This document shows, piece by piece, positions 33,896-44,820 of a stretch of 64,000 bases of DNA. This stretch comes from Tipula vernalis. Taxonomy: Eukaryota; Arthropoda; Insecta; Diptera; Tipulidae. Position 1 is the stretch's first letter; each line of letters begins with the position of its first letter. The stretch spans positions 267,754,057 to 267,818,056 of the forward strand of contig OY282559.1 of the NCBI GenBank assembly GCA_958295665.1. Direction: 5' to 3'. The position numbers and the translations under genes are program-made. The notes under the pieces were generated by a model. It was not told where the DNA came from and did not search any database. It was given only the letters and a program-made list of their open reading frames with translations.

Positions 33896-34700
33896 TCGGA
33901 ATGTCAAGAAGACACGGATTTATCGGGAATCATTCATTCAGTAACTAAATCAGCGTGTTTACAGGAAAAAACTTATGATTTGTACCGTTCAACCATTGAA
34001 CGAGATGAATTTTTTTTGCGTGTTTGTCGATATGTAGAGGACGGTTTGCCGAATTATCATCGGCTGGACGATCTGAGCCGTATGTTTCACAAATTCAAGA
34101 ATGAACTTCATTGTGAGAATGGCTTACTCTTTCGAGATCATAGACTCGTGATTCCAAAATAATTACAAGGTAAAGTTAGCAAGTGGTTACATGTATCACA
34201 TTTTGGAGTCGAAAAAACTCTTGCACGTGCAAGAATGCTTTATTACTGGCCTAATATGAACGGTCAGATAAGGGAAATGGTTGCATCTTGTGCCATTTGT
34301 GAAAAGCTTATGCGTAGCAGCCAAAAATAAAAACTAGTCCAAGAATTGCTACCAAAGTATCCGTTTCATATAGTGTCGATGGATCTATTTGAGTATGCTG
34401 GACAGAACTTCTTGTCTGTTATCGATGCATATTCGGGATATTTAATTGTTGAACATTTGAAGAACAAAACAGCGCGTCATATGAAGCAAGAGAATGCCGA
34501 TTTCGGATTCATTGTTATATCGAGACAACCTAAGTGAGGGGATCGTTCGAAAAAAGAGAAAGGCAGAAGTATTATTATGACCGGAATGCAAAAGCACTGC
34601 CAGTACTAAATGTGGGTGATCTCGTGATTTTAAAAAAAAAATGGAAAAGAATGGAATTATGGTTCAATTGTTGGTAATGTGAATGGTCGATCATACATCG
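33896..34700 (+). pseudogene. Gypsy integrase remnant
   Basis: The zinc-binding HHCC domain is readable (HVSHFGVEKTLARARMLYYW, then MVASCAICEK). The core opens with HIVSMDLFEYAGQNFLSVID (first catalytic Asp), then VEHLKNKTARHM. The remainder of the catalytic core, including the second Asp and the Glu, is deleted. The sequence jumps to KYYYDRNAKALPVLNVGDLV, the C-terminal domain, near 34570-34640. It is therefore an integrase with an internal deletion. Confidence 0.8.
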
Positions 34701-34788
34701 CTAGGGATAATTTTGATAATTATTTTAGACGCAACCGACGGTTCCTCGCCATGACTAAGAATAACGAAGTGAAAATGGGAGAGAAGTA

Positions 34789-35118
34789 ATGTTTGAAGAA
34801 AATGTTAGATGTAATGTTGCGGGTCAGGATAATTTGAAACCTATTAAAATTGTACCGCCACTTGGGCGTAACGTACAGGGGAATGTTAATGATGGCAATG
34901 AACCAAGTATTTGTGATGTGGATGAGCCAGCCCAACCAGAATTGAATGAGAGTAATGCAGCATCAGATGAATATCAGACCACTAGTAGTTCTGATTCAGA
35001 AGCAGGGTCTGCCAGCGATCAAGAGATACCTGAACCAGTTATAGCTGATAAGTCGGGAGGTCAGAGAACTCGTGGTGGTCGCATTTGTCGTCCACCTCAG
35101 AGATATGGTTGGGATTAA
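34789..35118 (+). pseudogene. Gypsy Pol C-terminal tail
   Basis: A 109-codon acidic, Ser/Asp/Glu-rich frame ending GGRICRPPQRYGWD. The basic RPPxRYGWD-type terminus recurs at the end of many gypsy integrases. It continues the integrase after frame breaks near 34650. The stop at 35116-35118 lies about 80 bp before the 3' LTR. Confidence 0.6.
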
Positions 35119-35197
35119 GTTAATGTAACACCCATTAGATTTAAATAATTTACTAGTACTTATTTGGATATCATGTCAAGGTCAAATTTCAATTTCT

Positions 35198-35303
35198 TGT
35201 ACGTCAAACAGCATCAGGACAAGAAGAAGAATAAAAACTACGCATTAGTATTAAGAGTTGAATGAAAGTCTTTTAATTTATAATAATTGCGACAATTATT
35301 ACA
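35198..35303 (+). repeat. Gypsy 3' LTR
   Basis: Second copy of the 106-bp repeat, with the same TGTACGTC start and ATTATTACA end. Visible differences from the 5' copy include CATCAGGACAAG for CACCAGGGCAAG and TTGCGAC for TTGCCAC. Confidence 0.85.
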
Positions 35304-36200
35304 GTAAAGTCCTCTTTAGGTCGCTCAGATGAGCGCAGTAGAAGGGCTTTCATTCGACTTCGGCGCTTCTGACATATCCGCATCTTTCTTATAAACTTTG
35401 AGTGTGATAGCACTACTAAGCCACGGCCTCTTTCTGGATAATAATGGATGCGAATCCTTGAGCACTTTAACTTTCCAGTTCTAGGTTGGTAAATTTAGAT
35501 TGCCGATTAATAATTTGCAGAATTACCTTAGGGTCACTAGGTCCTGAAGGGACCCGCACTCTGGGAGTCGGTTTACAGGGGACTTCGTCCCTAGCAGTAA
35601 CAGCAAGACAGGCTCCGGGCCATACCTCGCTATGTCTTTCTACTGCCTCCTTATAGAGAAGCAGAGATATCTGATCCGAACATGCAGTCAGTTTAACTTG
35701 ATTCCTGTGTTAACCTCCAATTGGCGGGCTTGAACACCTTATTGAAATGCCTCATAATGGTAAGCTGGAGGTGTTCTTTTCAGATGTGAGCCTTCCTCCT
35801 GGTATTTTATGTTAGTCTTGAGGTACCACCTTCGTTCGTGCTTAAATTCCGTTGTTCACTTGCAAGAAGGCTTAAAGAGCCGAGTTCCTTGTCTACAGAT
35901 GCCAAATATTTTAGAGAGCCTGACTCTTTCTGTTTTAGATTTAGTTTAATTGATTCCATGGTAAATCCCATAATTGTACTTCGGTACAGAGATTCACAGT
36001 ACACTTTATACTGAAATGCGCCAGGTATCCTGATCCACCGTTAGCAACCAAGCATGTTTATAAGCTGGGTCCCCCAGTCTGGCCGATTATCGTCACGTTA
36101 CGGATAACAGCCTAACCTAGCCCAGCGGCTTATTTGAACTTGATTCCCCTAGCGCTGTATTTTGACCTAGAAACGAATAGATTAGCAGTCTAGTTATCAG
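35304..36200 (-). pseudogene. Probable 5' leader and ORF1 of the R1-like LINE
   Basis: Moderately GC-richer than its surroundings and on the minus strand, upstream of the ORF2 start at 31002 once the gypsy element is discounted. The best frame (36004-35807) has MESIKLNLKQKESGSLKYLA and SVDKELGSLSLLASEQ; further pieces follow in broken frames. I cannot identify a zinc knuckle or named domain, so ORF1 identity rests on position and strand. The 36010-36200 segment would be the element's 5' leader. Confidence 0.4.
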
Positions 36201-36399
36201 CGATCACCACGTGGAGCTGATAGTGAAAGGGCCAACTTAAATCCCCCAAGTAAATTCTCGCCTGACCACCGAAATAAGGACTTATTAAAGAATGAATATC
36301 CAGCGAATATTCGATGAATAATGACGCTTATCATGATTTCCATTTTCACTTCGATTGTCGTAAAATTGAAGTGGCAATACTCCTGTGTTGATTCGTTAT

Positions 36400-36650
36400 T
36401 CATACATAATACCAAATGATTGAGACATCAACCAACAACGAGTGAATAATGGATTGAATATTTAATGAATAAAATGTGTGAATAATTAGTGAATATTCAA
36501 TGAAAGATTTGTGAATAATGACTAATAAATCAGTGAATATTGGTAGAATACTGAGTCAATAATAGGTGAATAATGAGTGAATTCTTCAAAGTTTTAATTA
36601 ATGAGTGAGTAATGACAATTAAAAAAATGAGTGAATAATGAGTGATATCA
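36400..36650. repeat. GAGTGAATAATG-type degenerate repeat
   Basis: More than ten variants of GTGAATAATGAGTGAAT and GAATATTC(A/G)ATGAA in irregular spacing. They look like a decayed minisatellite or a run of small insertions and have no coding meaning. Confidence 0.65.
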
Positions 36651-37700
36651 ACGATGTTCGTACATCATCGATCAAACAATCATTCTCAATCATCAGCCCA
36701 CTCTCCACCAATTTTCAACTTATCCTCTAACTCAATCGCAACGCAATCCACTAAATCAACCTCCAACCCAGCCCTCAACACAATTACCCATTTAACCGAA
36801 AATCAAATTTCAAATCAACCTTTAACCTTACGCCCAAATCAACTCCCAAATAATTCCCAAACCGAGCCATTCAACACCAACGCAAGCTAACCCTAACTCA
36901 GCTCCAGCTTAATCTGCCTCGAACCAAATCTCAACCCTGTGGCGGTTCACACAATTCAACGCTACAATCTAGTTGCCACCAAATATATTCAACTATAATA
37001 TATTTGTCCTGCTCGACCTCACAAACATCATACAAACACGGACAAACACGACAACAAAAAAATGCGAAATGTCACCTCGCGGTGATATGGTAAAAAGTAT
37101 TAAAATAAATTAAGTTGTTAATAAATAAATAAATTAAAACTAAATAAATATATAATTATAAAATTTTAATTAGTCAAAAAATAAAAATCTACTCTCTCTA
37201 CTAAAACCCACACTCAACGGCTAACTTAATTATGAAATCAACACGATTCGAAAGCTACGCGTGTGTATACAACTTAAATAACCTCAATTTAACCTCTCCC
37301 TCTCGAATTCCTCACTCAAATCCAACTCAACTTCAACTCAAACAGTATTTTGCCCTAACTCGACCCCTACTCAATACAATTCGAAACCTACATGCGTACC
37401 AGGGCTTGGATGATTACTCGGTTTCCGAACAAAACGAAAAACGATTAATTGTTAAGTTTTAGACCGATTATTGTATCGATTAATTCTTCATTTTTAGTTC
37501 CATCATAATTGGCCATATTTCAGAATTTTATCCAAAAATCATTTTAGAATCTCATTTAAATCGCGCACCATATGGTAAACTAAAAATTGGCCAACTGCTC
37601 AGTAAACCTAATCCCACCCAACTCAACTCCAACTCAATCCTAATTCTATCCGCAAATTGACTTCTAACTTAACCTTCAACTTAACCCCAACCAGAGGTAA
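36650..37700. other. G-poor, CAACTC-rich low-complexity DNA
   Basis: The plus strand is strikingly poor in G (36650-37060, 37200-37400 and 37600-37690). It is rich in CAACTC, CCAAC and TAACC words, for example CCCAACTCAACTCCAACTCA near 37617. Stop-poor plus frames here are products of this composition. It resembles a decayed CAACTY satellite. Confidence 0.55.
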
Positions 37701-37859
37701 CCAGGTTCCAAAAGCTTTCCGATTCTCTGCCTTGAGAAACAGCAAGTTGAAAAAAAAAAAATTCCAAATCGGACAAGCCGTTCTTGAGATTTCGTGGATA
37801 CAGAAAGACATCCATTTGGACCGAACTAATTGAATGTCTAAAAAATTTCAACATACTAA

Positions 37860-39830
37860 ACAAAAGTAGTAAACTCGTATTCCATCCTTACTCGTAGATG
37901 AAAATTGTCTGACGGTTGCAAAATTCAGTCCTTTCAACAGACAGTAAAAACCCGTAATTCTGGGGAAACATAACATCATTAAACGAAGAATTATTGAAGA
38001 AGCCAACGATACTACGATCCACGGAGGAACACAGCTGGCTTTAGTACCTTTCAAAAATACATTTTGGTCATAGTTCAAAGGTACATAACCTGCCTTCTAG
38101 GCTGGAATAGGAAGTATGATAGCCCTTGTTCTGGCGGATTCCTACATTGGTTATCAACAAAATATTTCGAAGAAGTGAAATCGTTGGCAAAAAATTCCCA
38201 CTTTCCAATTTCTGTGCGAGATATCACCAACGTGAAGTAGCAATTTTGCAGCAGAATGATTCTCAACAACACAACTGTGTCCTAAAGGACACTTCGCTTC
38301 TGAGAATATAGAGGGAGAGTTTGGTGGTTATGCTACAGTTAAATCAACAGCTATCAATATGTTATGTGTCAAGGTAAAGCCCATTCTATATTTCATTGTA
38401 ATGAGTTTCAAACATTGAACGTACAAATTCTGTTAATAAAGTCACTCAATCGAAGATGGATTATGAAAATTCAGCATGGGTATTTCCCTAAATAATTGTT
38501 TTGCGGTCGGCAATACGGTACAATCCAAGCACAAAGTTGTATTCTCTACAGAAGTCGAAAAGATGTACCGTCGCGTCACCGAATCTGTAAAAGAGACTCA
38601 CAACCTATTCGTCAGGAAGCTTCATGTTTACCGCTCAGGTTCCCGATTCCACTACATTCACAAAAATGACCTTCTTGTCTGAAGCCAGCAGATTGTTCGA
38701 TCCCCTAGGTTGGTTATCACTTGTGGTCATAGCATTTAACGTTTTCTTGCAATTGCTTTGGGGAGATAATCTAGAGTGGAGCCTCTCGTTCGTGACTGAC
38801 AAACCTGCTCTGTTGAGTAACTTAACAAACAACCTCGAAACTATTAATGATATTTCTGTTCCTAGATTTCGGTCGATAATGCAGTTTACTATGACTCTCG
38901 TGGTTTATCTGAAGGCGAACTCTATACACAGGCACATTGGTGGAATGGACCAAATTGGTTATCTCTATATCTCCAGAAAATTGGCCACTTCAGTTAAGAA
39001 ATTATTGTCACATAGGAGAAAAGTTAAATAAAATAATCCTTTTACTTGCACCAATTCTAATGAGTAGTTTGCCGAAATAGTTCGTAAATACTCGTAATTT
39101 TGCAAACTGCAAAGGGTCATGTGCTATATAATTTGCTGATAATGCTAAAGAATTCGTAAGCCTAATGATTCCAAAGTTAGTGGTGCTTATTTCCATCGGG
39201 AAAGTTGCTTCACGTCGTGCATATAATTTACTAAGACGTCATTTTAGCACTACAAACTGGAGGAGAAATCAGCAAAACAAGCATACTCAAGTCATTCGAT
39301 TCATTTCTAGATGATTCTGTGCTACTTCGACTTGGAGGAAGCCTACAAAATGGTCCAGTTCCATATTCTATACGAAACGTCCAATCGCGTGCTTCATTCA
39401 AGTCGACAATTACACCGCTAATTCTTCGTGATGTTTAGTTAGACAACAAGCATGCATGCCCATCTCTTCTTTTAACCATAATGCGATAAGAATATTGGGA
39501 ACCAAATGGAAAAAGAAAGGTGAAATAAGTGATCCGAAAATAAGCCGTATGCACGAAATTTAAAACTGAATTTCAAAAACAATGACAGCCTGCCTGGGGC
39601 CTATTCCAAATGGTCTGGCAAAAGGACTTGGGCAAAAAACACATAAAGCTTACAGATACTTGTTTATATTTTTAAGCAAAAAAGTTGTCCACTTGAAGCT
39701 GGTAAGCGATCTATCCGGTGACGCCTTCTTTGGGGCTCTCAAAAAATTCACTGTACAAAGGGAAGCCTGTCGTTTGAGTTTGCTAAAATTATTAAATGTT
39801 CAAGTAAATCTCTGATGCGGCAATAAAATT
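37860..39830 (+). mobile_element. Rearranged BEL/Pao fragments
   Basis: Several BEL/Pao Pol pieces occur out of their normal order. An integrase N-terminal piece (PVILGKHNIIKRRIIEEAN and THGG-like text) is at 37900-38090. Reverse transcriptase pieces (LNNCFAVGNTVQ, STEVEKMYRRV) start at 38476. The block SEASRLFDPLGWLSLVVIAF that follows the RT is at 38650, and HWWNGPNWLSLYLQ is near 38935. An integrase N-terminal region (DDSVLLRLGGSLQNGPVPYS) is at 39310. Integrase core text (VVHLKLVSDLSGDAFFGALK) is at 39680. All frames are broken and no LTRs are seen. The duplicated integrase region suggests two overlapping copies or an internal rearrangement. Confidence 0.75.
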
Positions 39831-39840
39831 TACCAAATTC

Positions 39841-40850
39841 CATATTAAATTCATTTATTTATTTATTTGATACCTACCTGGTATTTATTTGATACCTACC
39901 TGGTGACTACAATCGGTACAAACAATTACACCTAACTACAATAATTAACAGAAAAACTTAGATAAAACATTCTTGAGCATATATTTTTAGACGTGCGAGT
40001 AACTCGGTACAATCGCTACGGGGAATTAATAATATCGCGCACGCACAGCGCGGAAGCTACGTCCCGGCGACAGTCTAGACGTTGCACTTTCAAAAGATTA
40101 CGTCTATCCTTATAAAGAGGACACCGGAGTGCGAACAAAACAAATTACTTCTGAACTCTCTCTCAATCCTCCCGGAATGACAGTGGTAGGATGGCGCCCA
40201 AACTGGAGATACATACTCCAAAATAGACTGAACAAACGCGGTATACAGTGATGTCAAAGTCATCGGCTCCCTAAAATCCCTGCAGTTTCGTGTAATAAAG
40301 CCCAACATAATATACGACTTTGCAAAAATGGTGTTAAGATGTCTGGTGAATGTAGCGTCAGACGCAAAAATCACACCAAGATCGGAAATGAACTCGACTC
40401 GGTCAACGTCTTTATTGTACAGTTGATATTGGTGAAAAATGGGTGAGGGAATACGATTAAAAGAAAGAGTCTTACATTTGCTCTCGTTCGGAGCCAGTCT
40501 ATTGTTAATTCACCAACTGCAAAATCTGTTAAAGTCCTCCTGCAATCAGGCGAACTATTAACCCGGACGAAGATTTTCATGTCATCTGCGAAGAGGAGGG
40601 AATTAGCAAATTCAAAGCATTGCACCACATCGTTAATAAACAATGAAAACAACAATGGTCCAATGTGACTAACTTGAGGCACGCCAGATGGCACATGAAA
40701 CAATTGGGAGTAAGAACCCAAGATCCTAACGAATGCCAACGATCAGTGAGGTAGGAAAGGAATGCAACGATTTAATAGGAATGAACTAATAATTTAGACT
40801 CTTTAACTTACTAATAAGAATAGAGTGGTGTTGAGGGGGTGATCCTTTGT
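39841..40850 (-). pseudogene. CR1/Jockey-group LINE reverse transcriptase, 3' part with TTTA tail
   Basis: Minus strand. The frame 40739-40371 has FHVPSGVPQVSHIGPLLFSL and NSLLFADDMKIFV, with FADD intact. The frame 40374-40090 has MIFASDATFTRHLNTIFAKS and SLYTAFVQSILEYVSPVWAP, the thumb and C-terminal blocks. The element ends at a TTTA run (39850-39880), which on the coding strand is a TAAA tail. A 22-base segment including GATACCTACCTGG is duplicated right there. The upstream RT blocks are at 41456-42110, separated by an R2-like piece. Confidence 0.82.
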
Positions 40851-40852
40851 CA

Positions 40853-41455
40853 ACTATCATCTTTGCCCTTGTCGTTGATGATGTCCTGGCCGTGGTGCCA
40901 CGCGAGGTAGGCTACACCATACAGGGGCGTTGGTTAACGCAATTGCGTATGCTGACGACCTCATTATAGTCACATCTACGGTGTCTGGCATGAAAATCAC
41001 CCTCTTAAGAGTCCAGACGAGAGCGGAGTTAGCGGGGTTAACACTAAATACAACTAAGTGTTCAGCGTTGTCCATCGTTCCTGCTGGCAAACAAAAAAAG
41101 TATAAAATACTTAGTGAACCGCAATTTCAACTAGCGGATGGCTCGTATCTAAAACAACTGGTCGCCTCGCAAGAGTGGCGGTACCTTGGTATCGACTTAC
41201 GACGGATCGGGCCAAAGAAAGCCAGCAGTGATTTAGTGCCGATGTTCGACAGACTGACGAAAGCTCCGCTAAAACCACAGCAGCGACTGCAAATTGTTCG
41301 TTGCTTCTTAATTCCGCGTTTTTACCACCAACTTGTCCTGGCCGGCGTGACCTTAGGGAAGCTAAAGGCCATGGATAAACAAGTTCGCCAGTACGTTCGT
41401 AAGTGGCTCAGACTTCCACCGGATACACCGGTTGGTTTTTTTCATGCATCTATAA
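40853..41455 (+). pseudogene. R2-clade LINE reverse transcriptase fragment
   Basis: Plus strand. FALVVDDVLAVVPREVGYTI is followed, in the 40930 frame, by NAIAYADDLIIVTSTVSGMK (YADD box), then LTLNTTKCSALSIVPAGKQK and WRYLGIDLRR. The signature APLKPQQRLQIVRCFLIPRF, KAMDKQVRQYVRKWLRLPPD and TPVGFFHA of the R2 clade follow. R2 elements normally live in 28S rDNA and insert with a restriction-like endonuclease; here a truncated piece lies in unrelated DNA. The open frame continues to 41928, but from about 41456 that is only the antisense of the minus-strand LINE. Confidence 0.82.
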
Positions 41456-42110
41456 TTAATGAGAATCATAATTACCCAATAATAATTACTCACATCACTT
41501 CTTCTACTCGCCTTAAAGATTGGATGAATATAACAAATTTTCAAAGAATCGGGGAAAAACCCGCGACGAAGGCTTTTATTAAATATGAAGGTAATCAGAA
41601 GCGTCAAACTCTCAGCACAACAACTAAACAAAATCGGCGGGAAACCATCATAACCCGCTCCCTTTCCAACCTCGAGCTGGAGCAAGCAATCCCGAACTTC
41701 TTCATCGGTAAACTTGAAAATATTAAATTGATCGAAGCTGGGCAAAGCTGGAGACACGATAACGGGCGACCGAACAGGTTTGTAAACCCACGCAAAAAAA
41801 TTGGCAAACGGATTGTAGATGTCCAAGGGCTGACTAGCGACGGAGCTCTGGTAAGGCATAGACAACGGAAAGCCAATCACTTTTTTCTTGCTGTTAATGA
41901 AATACCAGATCTCCTTCGCACTGCATAGTTGTTGTAAAGGAACCAGTTTAGGCACTTAAATTCCTTGCGGGCACTATCAAAATCTGAACTATATTTAACA
42001 CCATGTAATCTATACAAGGAATGAAGCTTATTGCGTCGTTTCTCGAGCAATAGCAACTCATTGTGCGGATTTTATTTATTTTAACCCGCGGAATGTGCTT
42101 TTCGATACTA
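41456..42110 (-). pseudogene. CR1/Jockey-group LINE, linker and RT 5' part
   Basis: Minus strand. A linker (NKLHSLYRLHGVKYSSDFDS, FKCLNWFLYNNYAV) leads into a 197-codon frame. That frame contains FTDEEVRDCLLQLEVGKGAG, then FIFNKSLRRGFFPDSLK, IHPIFKASRRSDVSNYYW, where intact relatives have NYRPI. The match ends abruptly against the R2-like fragment at 41455. It is plausibly the same element as 39841-40850, into which the R2-like piece was inserted, with some RT sequence lost. Confidence 0.75.
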
Positions 42111-44189
42111 AACAAATATTTCAAATATTTTTTATTGTTAGCAGGAATAACGGCAGGTTTAATTGAATCAACCTGTACCAATAACCCTTTGAGTATGGTT
42201 CCGTGAATTAATGAGAGAATTTTAAATTCCAAACCTTTGTGAGTCATCAAAGATGCTCTTTTGGCATCATATTTCCTGATCGGAATCCCTGTATCAAAGA
42301 TCCTGAGCTTGACATAACTCATTTAAATGAATCATTTCTTAACCGGTAGCAAATGATGCTACAAATAAGTCAACATTTTTTGAAAAGGTTGTAATACAAT
42401 GTCAATACAATTGGAATGTAGTAAAGAATTTCAGATCACAAAACATACATAATTTGTCTAATCCCAGATTAACAAATTTCCAATTATCACATTATCATTT
42501 ACATGACATCTGTTCGGATGAAACGATTGCTTTAGTGGTGGCATTTATTAATATTTCTTAACAATGTTTTTTGTTATTAAACAATTTTTAAAATAAACAT
42601 CTGATTAATTTTCACTTGTTATAATTAATTGGAATAATATTTGAAAATCGTGATTATTACATTTTCAGTCCGTATAAAATAAATAAAAAATAAAAATGAA
42701 TAAATAAATCAATATATTGCACAATCTTCACATATTTAAACAATACCAAAGTGTAAAATAGAGTTGTATTATGTACGGTAAGCGCTAAGTGTAATTTTTA
42801 TATCATCAAAATACAATCGAAATTGAAACTATCAATATAATGTACCTAATATAATAATAATTTGCAGGTGTTACAATAACAAAATATAGTTTTAAAAATA
42901 ATTTAATTGGAAAATCCCGATTTGGTACGACCAAACCAAATGACTTTCATTTTTATAAAGTACCTACAGTTTTTTTTTTGCCGTTGATTTCGTCGTTCGT
43001 TGTCGATTGGATCTTTGTCATGGAAAATTAATTTGTAAGATTTTGTAAGCTTCCATAAAATATACACAAAAAAAAGGTACTTTCACAAATCAATTGTAAC
43101 ATGTATACATGTAAACGAAAATAATCATTAATGAGAGAGACTGTATTGGTGTAAGATCTGTGTAATTAAGAAGAGACCCGCACTTCAGGTTAAAAAAGGG
43201 CTTGATGATATTTTTTTTTTTTTTTTTTTTGGTTTATAATTTAATGAGTGGTTACTTAATGTAAAACCGTGTTACAAAATTTCAAGAAAAACTTAACATT
43301 CTCATATCCATCATGTGTATGTACCATGGGTAAATAAATGATTGAGAAAATAAACCAACCGCAGAAAGATACAAAAAAAAAAGAAAAAAATCATAAATTT
43401 ATGTACATACATAAATAACAAATTGTCTACACATGAAACATAATTAAAATTTATGTTTAATACAATTTCACGGTCGCACCCAAACCATGTTTTATATAAT
43501 ACGACAATCCTACGATTCATCAAATTACAACATAAATTACAATTAAATTGTTGTTGTTATTGCGTTCGGTTGGACTTATTTCTGTTGCAGATATAATTTT
43601 ACGAAATCTAAAGATATCGAAAATGGATTACAAATTTAGTTTGTGGTAACTTGTATGACATTTGAAGAAAATTAAGACTTTTGAAAGATGATAACTTATA
43701 TGTACAGTACTCAGTTATTAAGACATAACGACAATTTCTATATTGTATTCCGAGCGACTTTAGTCTGGCACCCTAAGATGATAGGAACCGAATTTTACTG
43801 GGCTAGTTTCCACAAAAATTGATTTTAGCCAGAATTAGCGATTTCAATTTATCTACTTACCTTCAAATTCCATAACTTATACATTTTATTTTATTAATCT
43901 CAATATGAACTTTTTGAGATTATTTCTACGACTTACATTTTCCTTGCATAATAATACTTTTTAGTTTTAATAAATCATAAAAAATGCATTTTGCTACAAA
44001 ATTACAACGGTAATATCTAGAATCCCGCTGCTACAATATTTGTTGTATGATTATGCTACTCGTAGATGAAAAATTCCATTTATTGTCTTTGTAGATGCTA
44101 CTCTGGTTAATTCGTGTCGTTTCCTGGAAACACTTGTATTACTCGACCATGTAATCACTTAGTAGGTGGTCCATTGAATTTGTCAATAG
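42111..44189. other. AT-rich non-coding stretch with poly(T)
   Basis: A 124-codon minus frame at 42322-41948 covers DNA up to 42322 that I cannot assign; its lower end overlaps the LINE linker in another frame. A run of 20 T lies at 43211-43230. No other gene is supported. Confidence 0.45.
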
Positions 44190-44396
44190 AGGCACATTTA
44201 CACGAATCACTTTGGACGATAATCATGAATGAATCATTCAAAATGACCCTTGTAAATACGTCTTTCATCAAGAATGATCATCGAAGATGAACGGTGAAAG
44301 AAGTTGAGTAAGTTCTACTTTTTGTTGATTTTGGAAGAATCATCCAAAGTGAACTTGGATGAAGATCATTCATAGTGATTCATGTAAATGCGACTT
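44190..44396. mobile_element. MITE-like element with imperfect inverted ends
   Basis: AGGCACATTTACACGAATCA at 44190 matches, in inverted form, AGTCGCATTTACATGAATCA read back from 44394. The similarity extends a few bases further. The ~205-bp interior has no open frame and repeats ATGAATGATC words. There is no clear target duplication. Confidence 0.55.
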
Positions 44397-44700
44397 AAGT
44401 AGGTCAATGTTGTCCACTTACAAATATTTTGGGGATATATAAGCCGATACGCCGTCAAGTGCTCCAAAATTAACTCGGCAAACAGACTAGCGTAACATGC
44501 CAATGAGTCACTTATCATTCAGGTAAATGCTAAAAGGCTATTAGAGCATTTATGAGCCGAATGTATTGATGAAGAATCTAAGGAAATTTGTTTTTCTGCT
44601 AGAAAACGACAAAACTTACAAAACATCAAAAAGAGAGGTGAGCCACCACTGATACAAACGCTGGTATTATAATAAATACCCCGACTTTTTAATAGTATAT

Positions 44701-44820
44701 TATTCAACAAGCATATAATGATAGCTGTTATTCACGAAGATGAAGTTTACCGACACGAGCCGATAGGCGAGTGTCGTAAATCATCTGAGTGAATAACAGC
44801 CATTATATGCGAGTAGAATA
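44701..44820. repeat. Long imperfect palindrome (possible MITE)
   Basis: The left arm, 44711-44756 (GCATATAATG, then GCTGTTATTCAC, then CGACAC), is matched by the inverted right arm, 44771-44810 (GTGTCG...GTGAATAACAGC...CATTATATGC). The loop is 14 bases. Outward, TATTC is also mirrored. Arms differ by a few single-base changes and 2-5 base indels. Confidence 0.8.

Larger units (their letters stand above)
31061..35303 (+). mobile_element. Ty3/gypsy retrotransposon with 106-bp LTRs, defective
   Basis: Two 106-bp direct repeats, starting TGTACGTCAAACAGC and ending ATTATTACA, enclose gag, protease, reverse transcriptase, RNase H and integrase remnants in that order. This is the gypsy order. The LTRs differ at about five or six positions (roughly 5%), so the insertion is not recent. 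No matching target duplication is visible (GGGT before, GTAA after). It lies between the putative first and second ORFs of the minus-strand R1-like LINE. Confidence 0.85.

Noticed and set aside
41456..41928. C-terminal half of the 332-codon plus frame as part of the R2-like protein
   Set aside because: It is the antisense of minus-strand LINE reverse transcriptase; R2 similarity stops at GFFHA.
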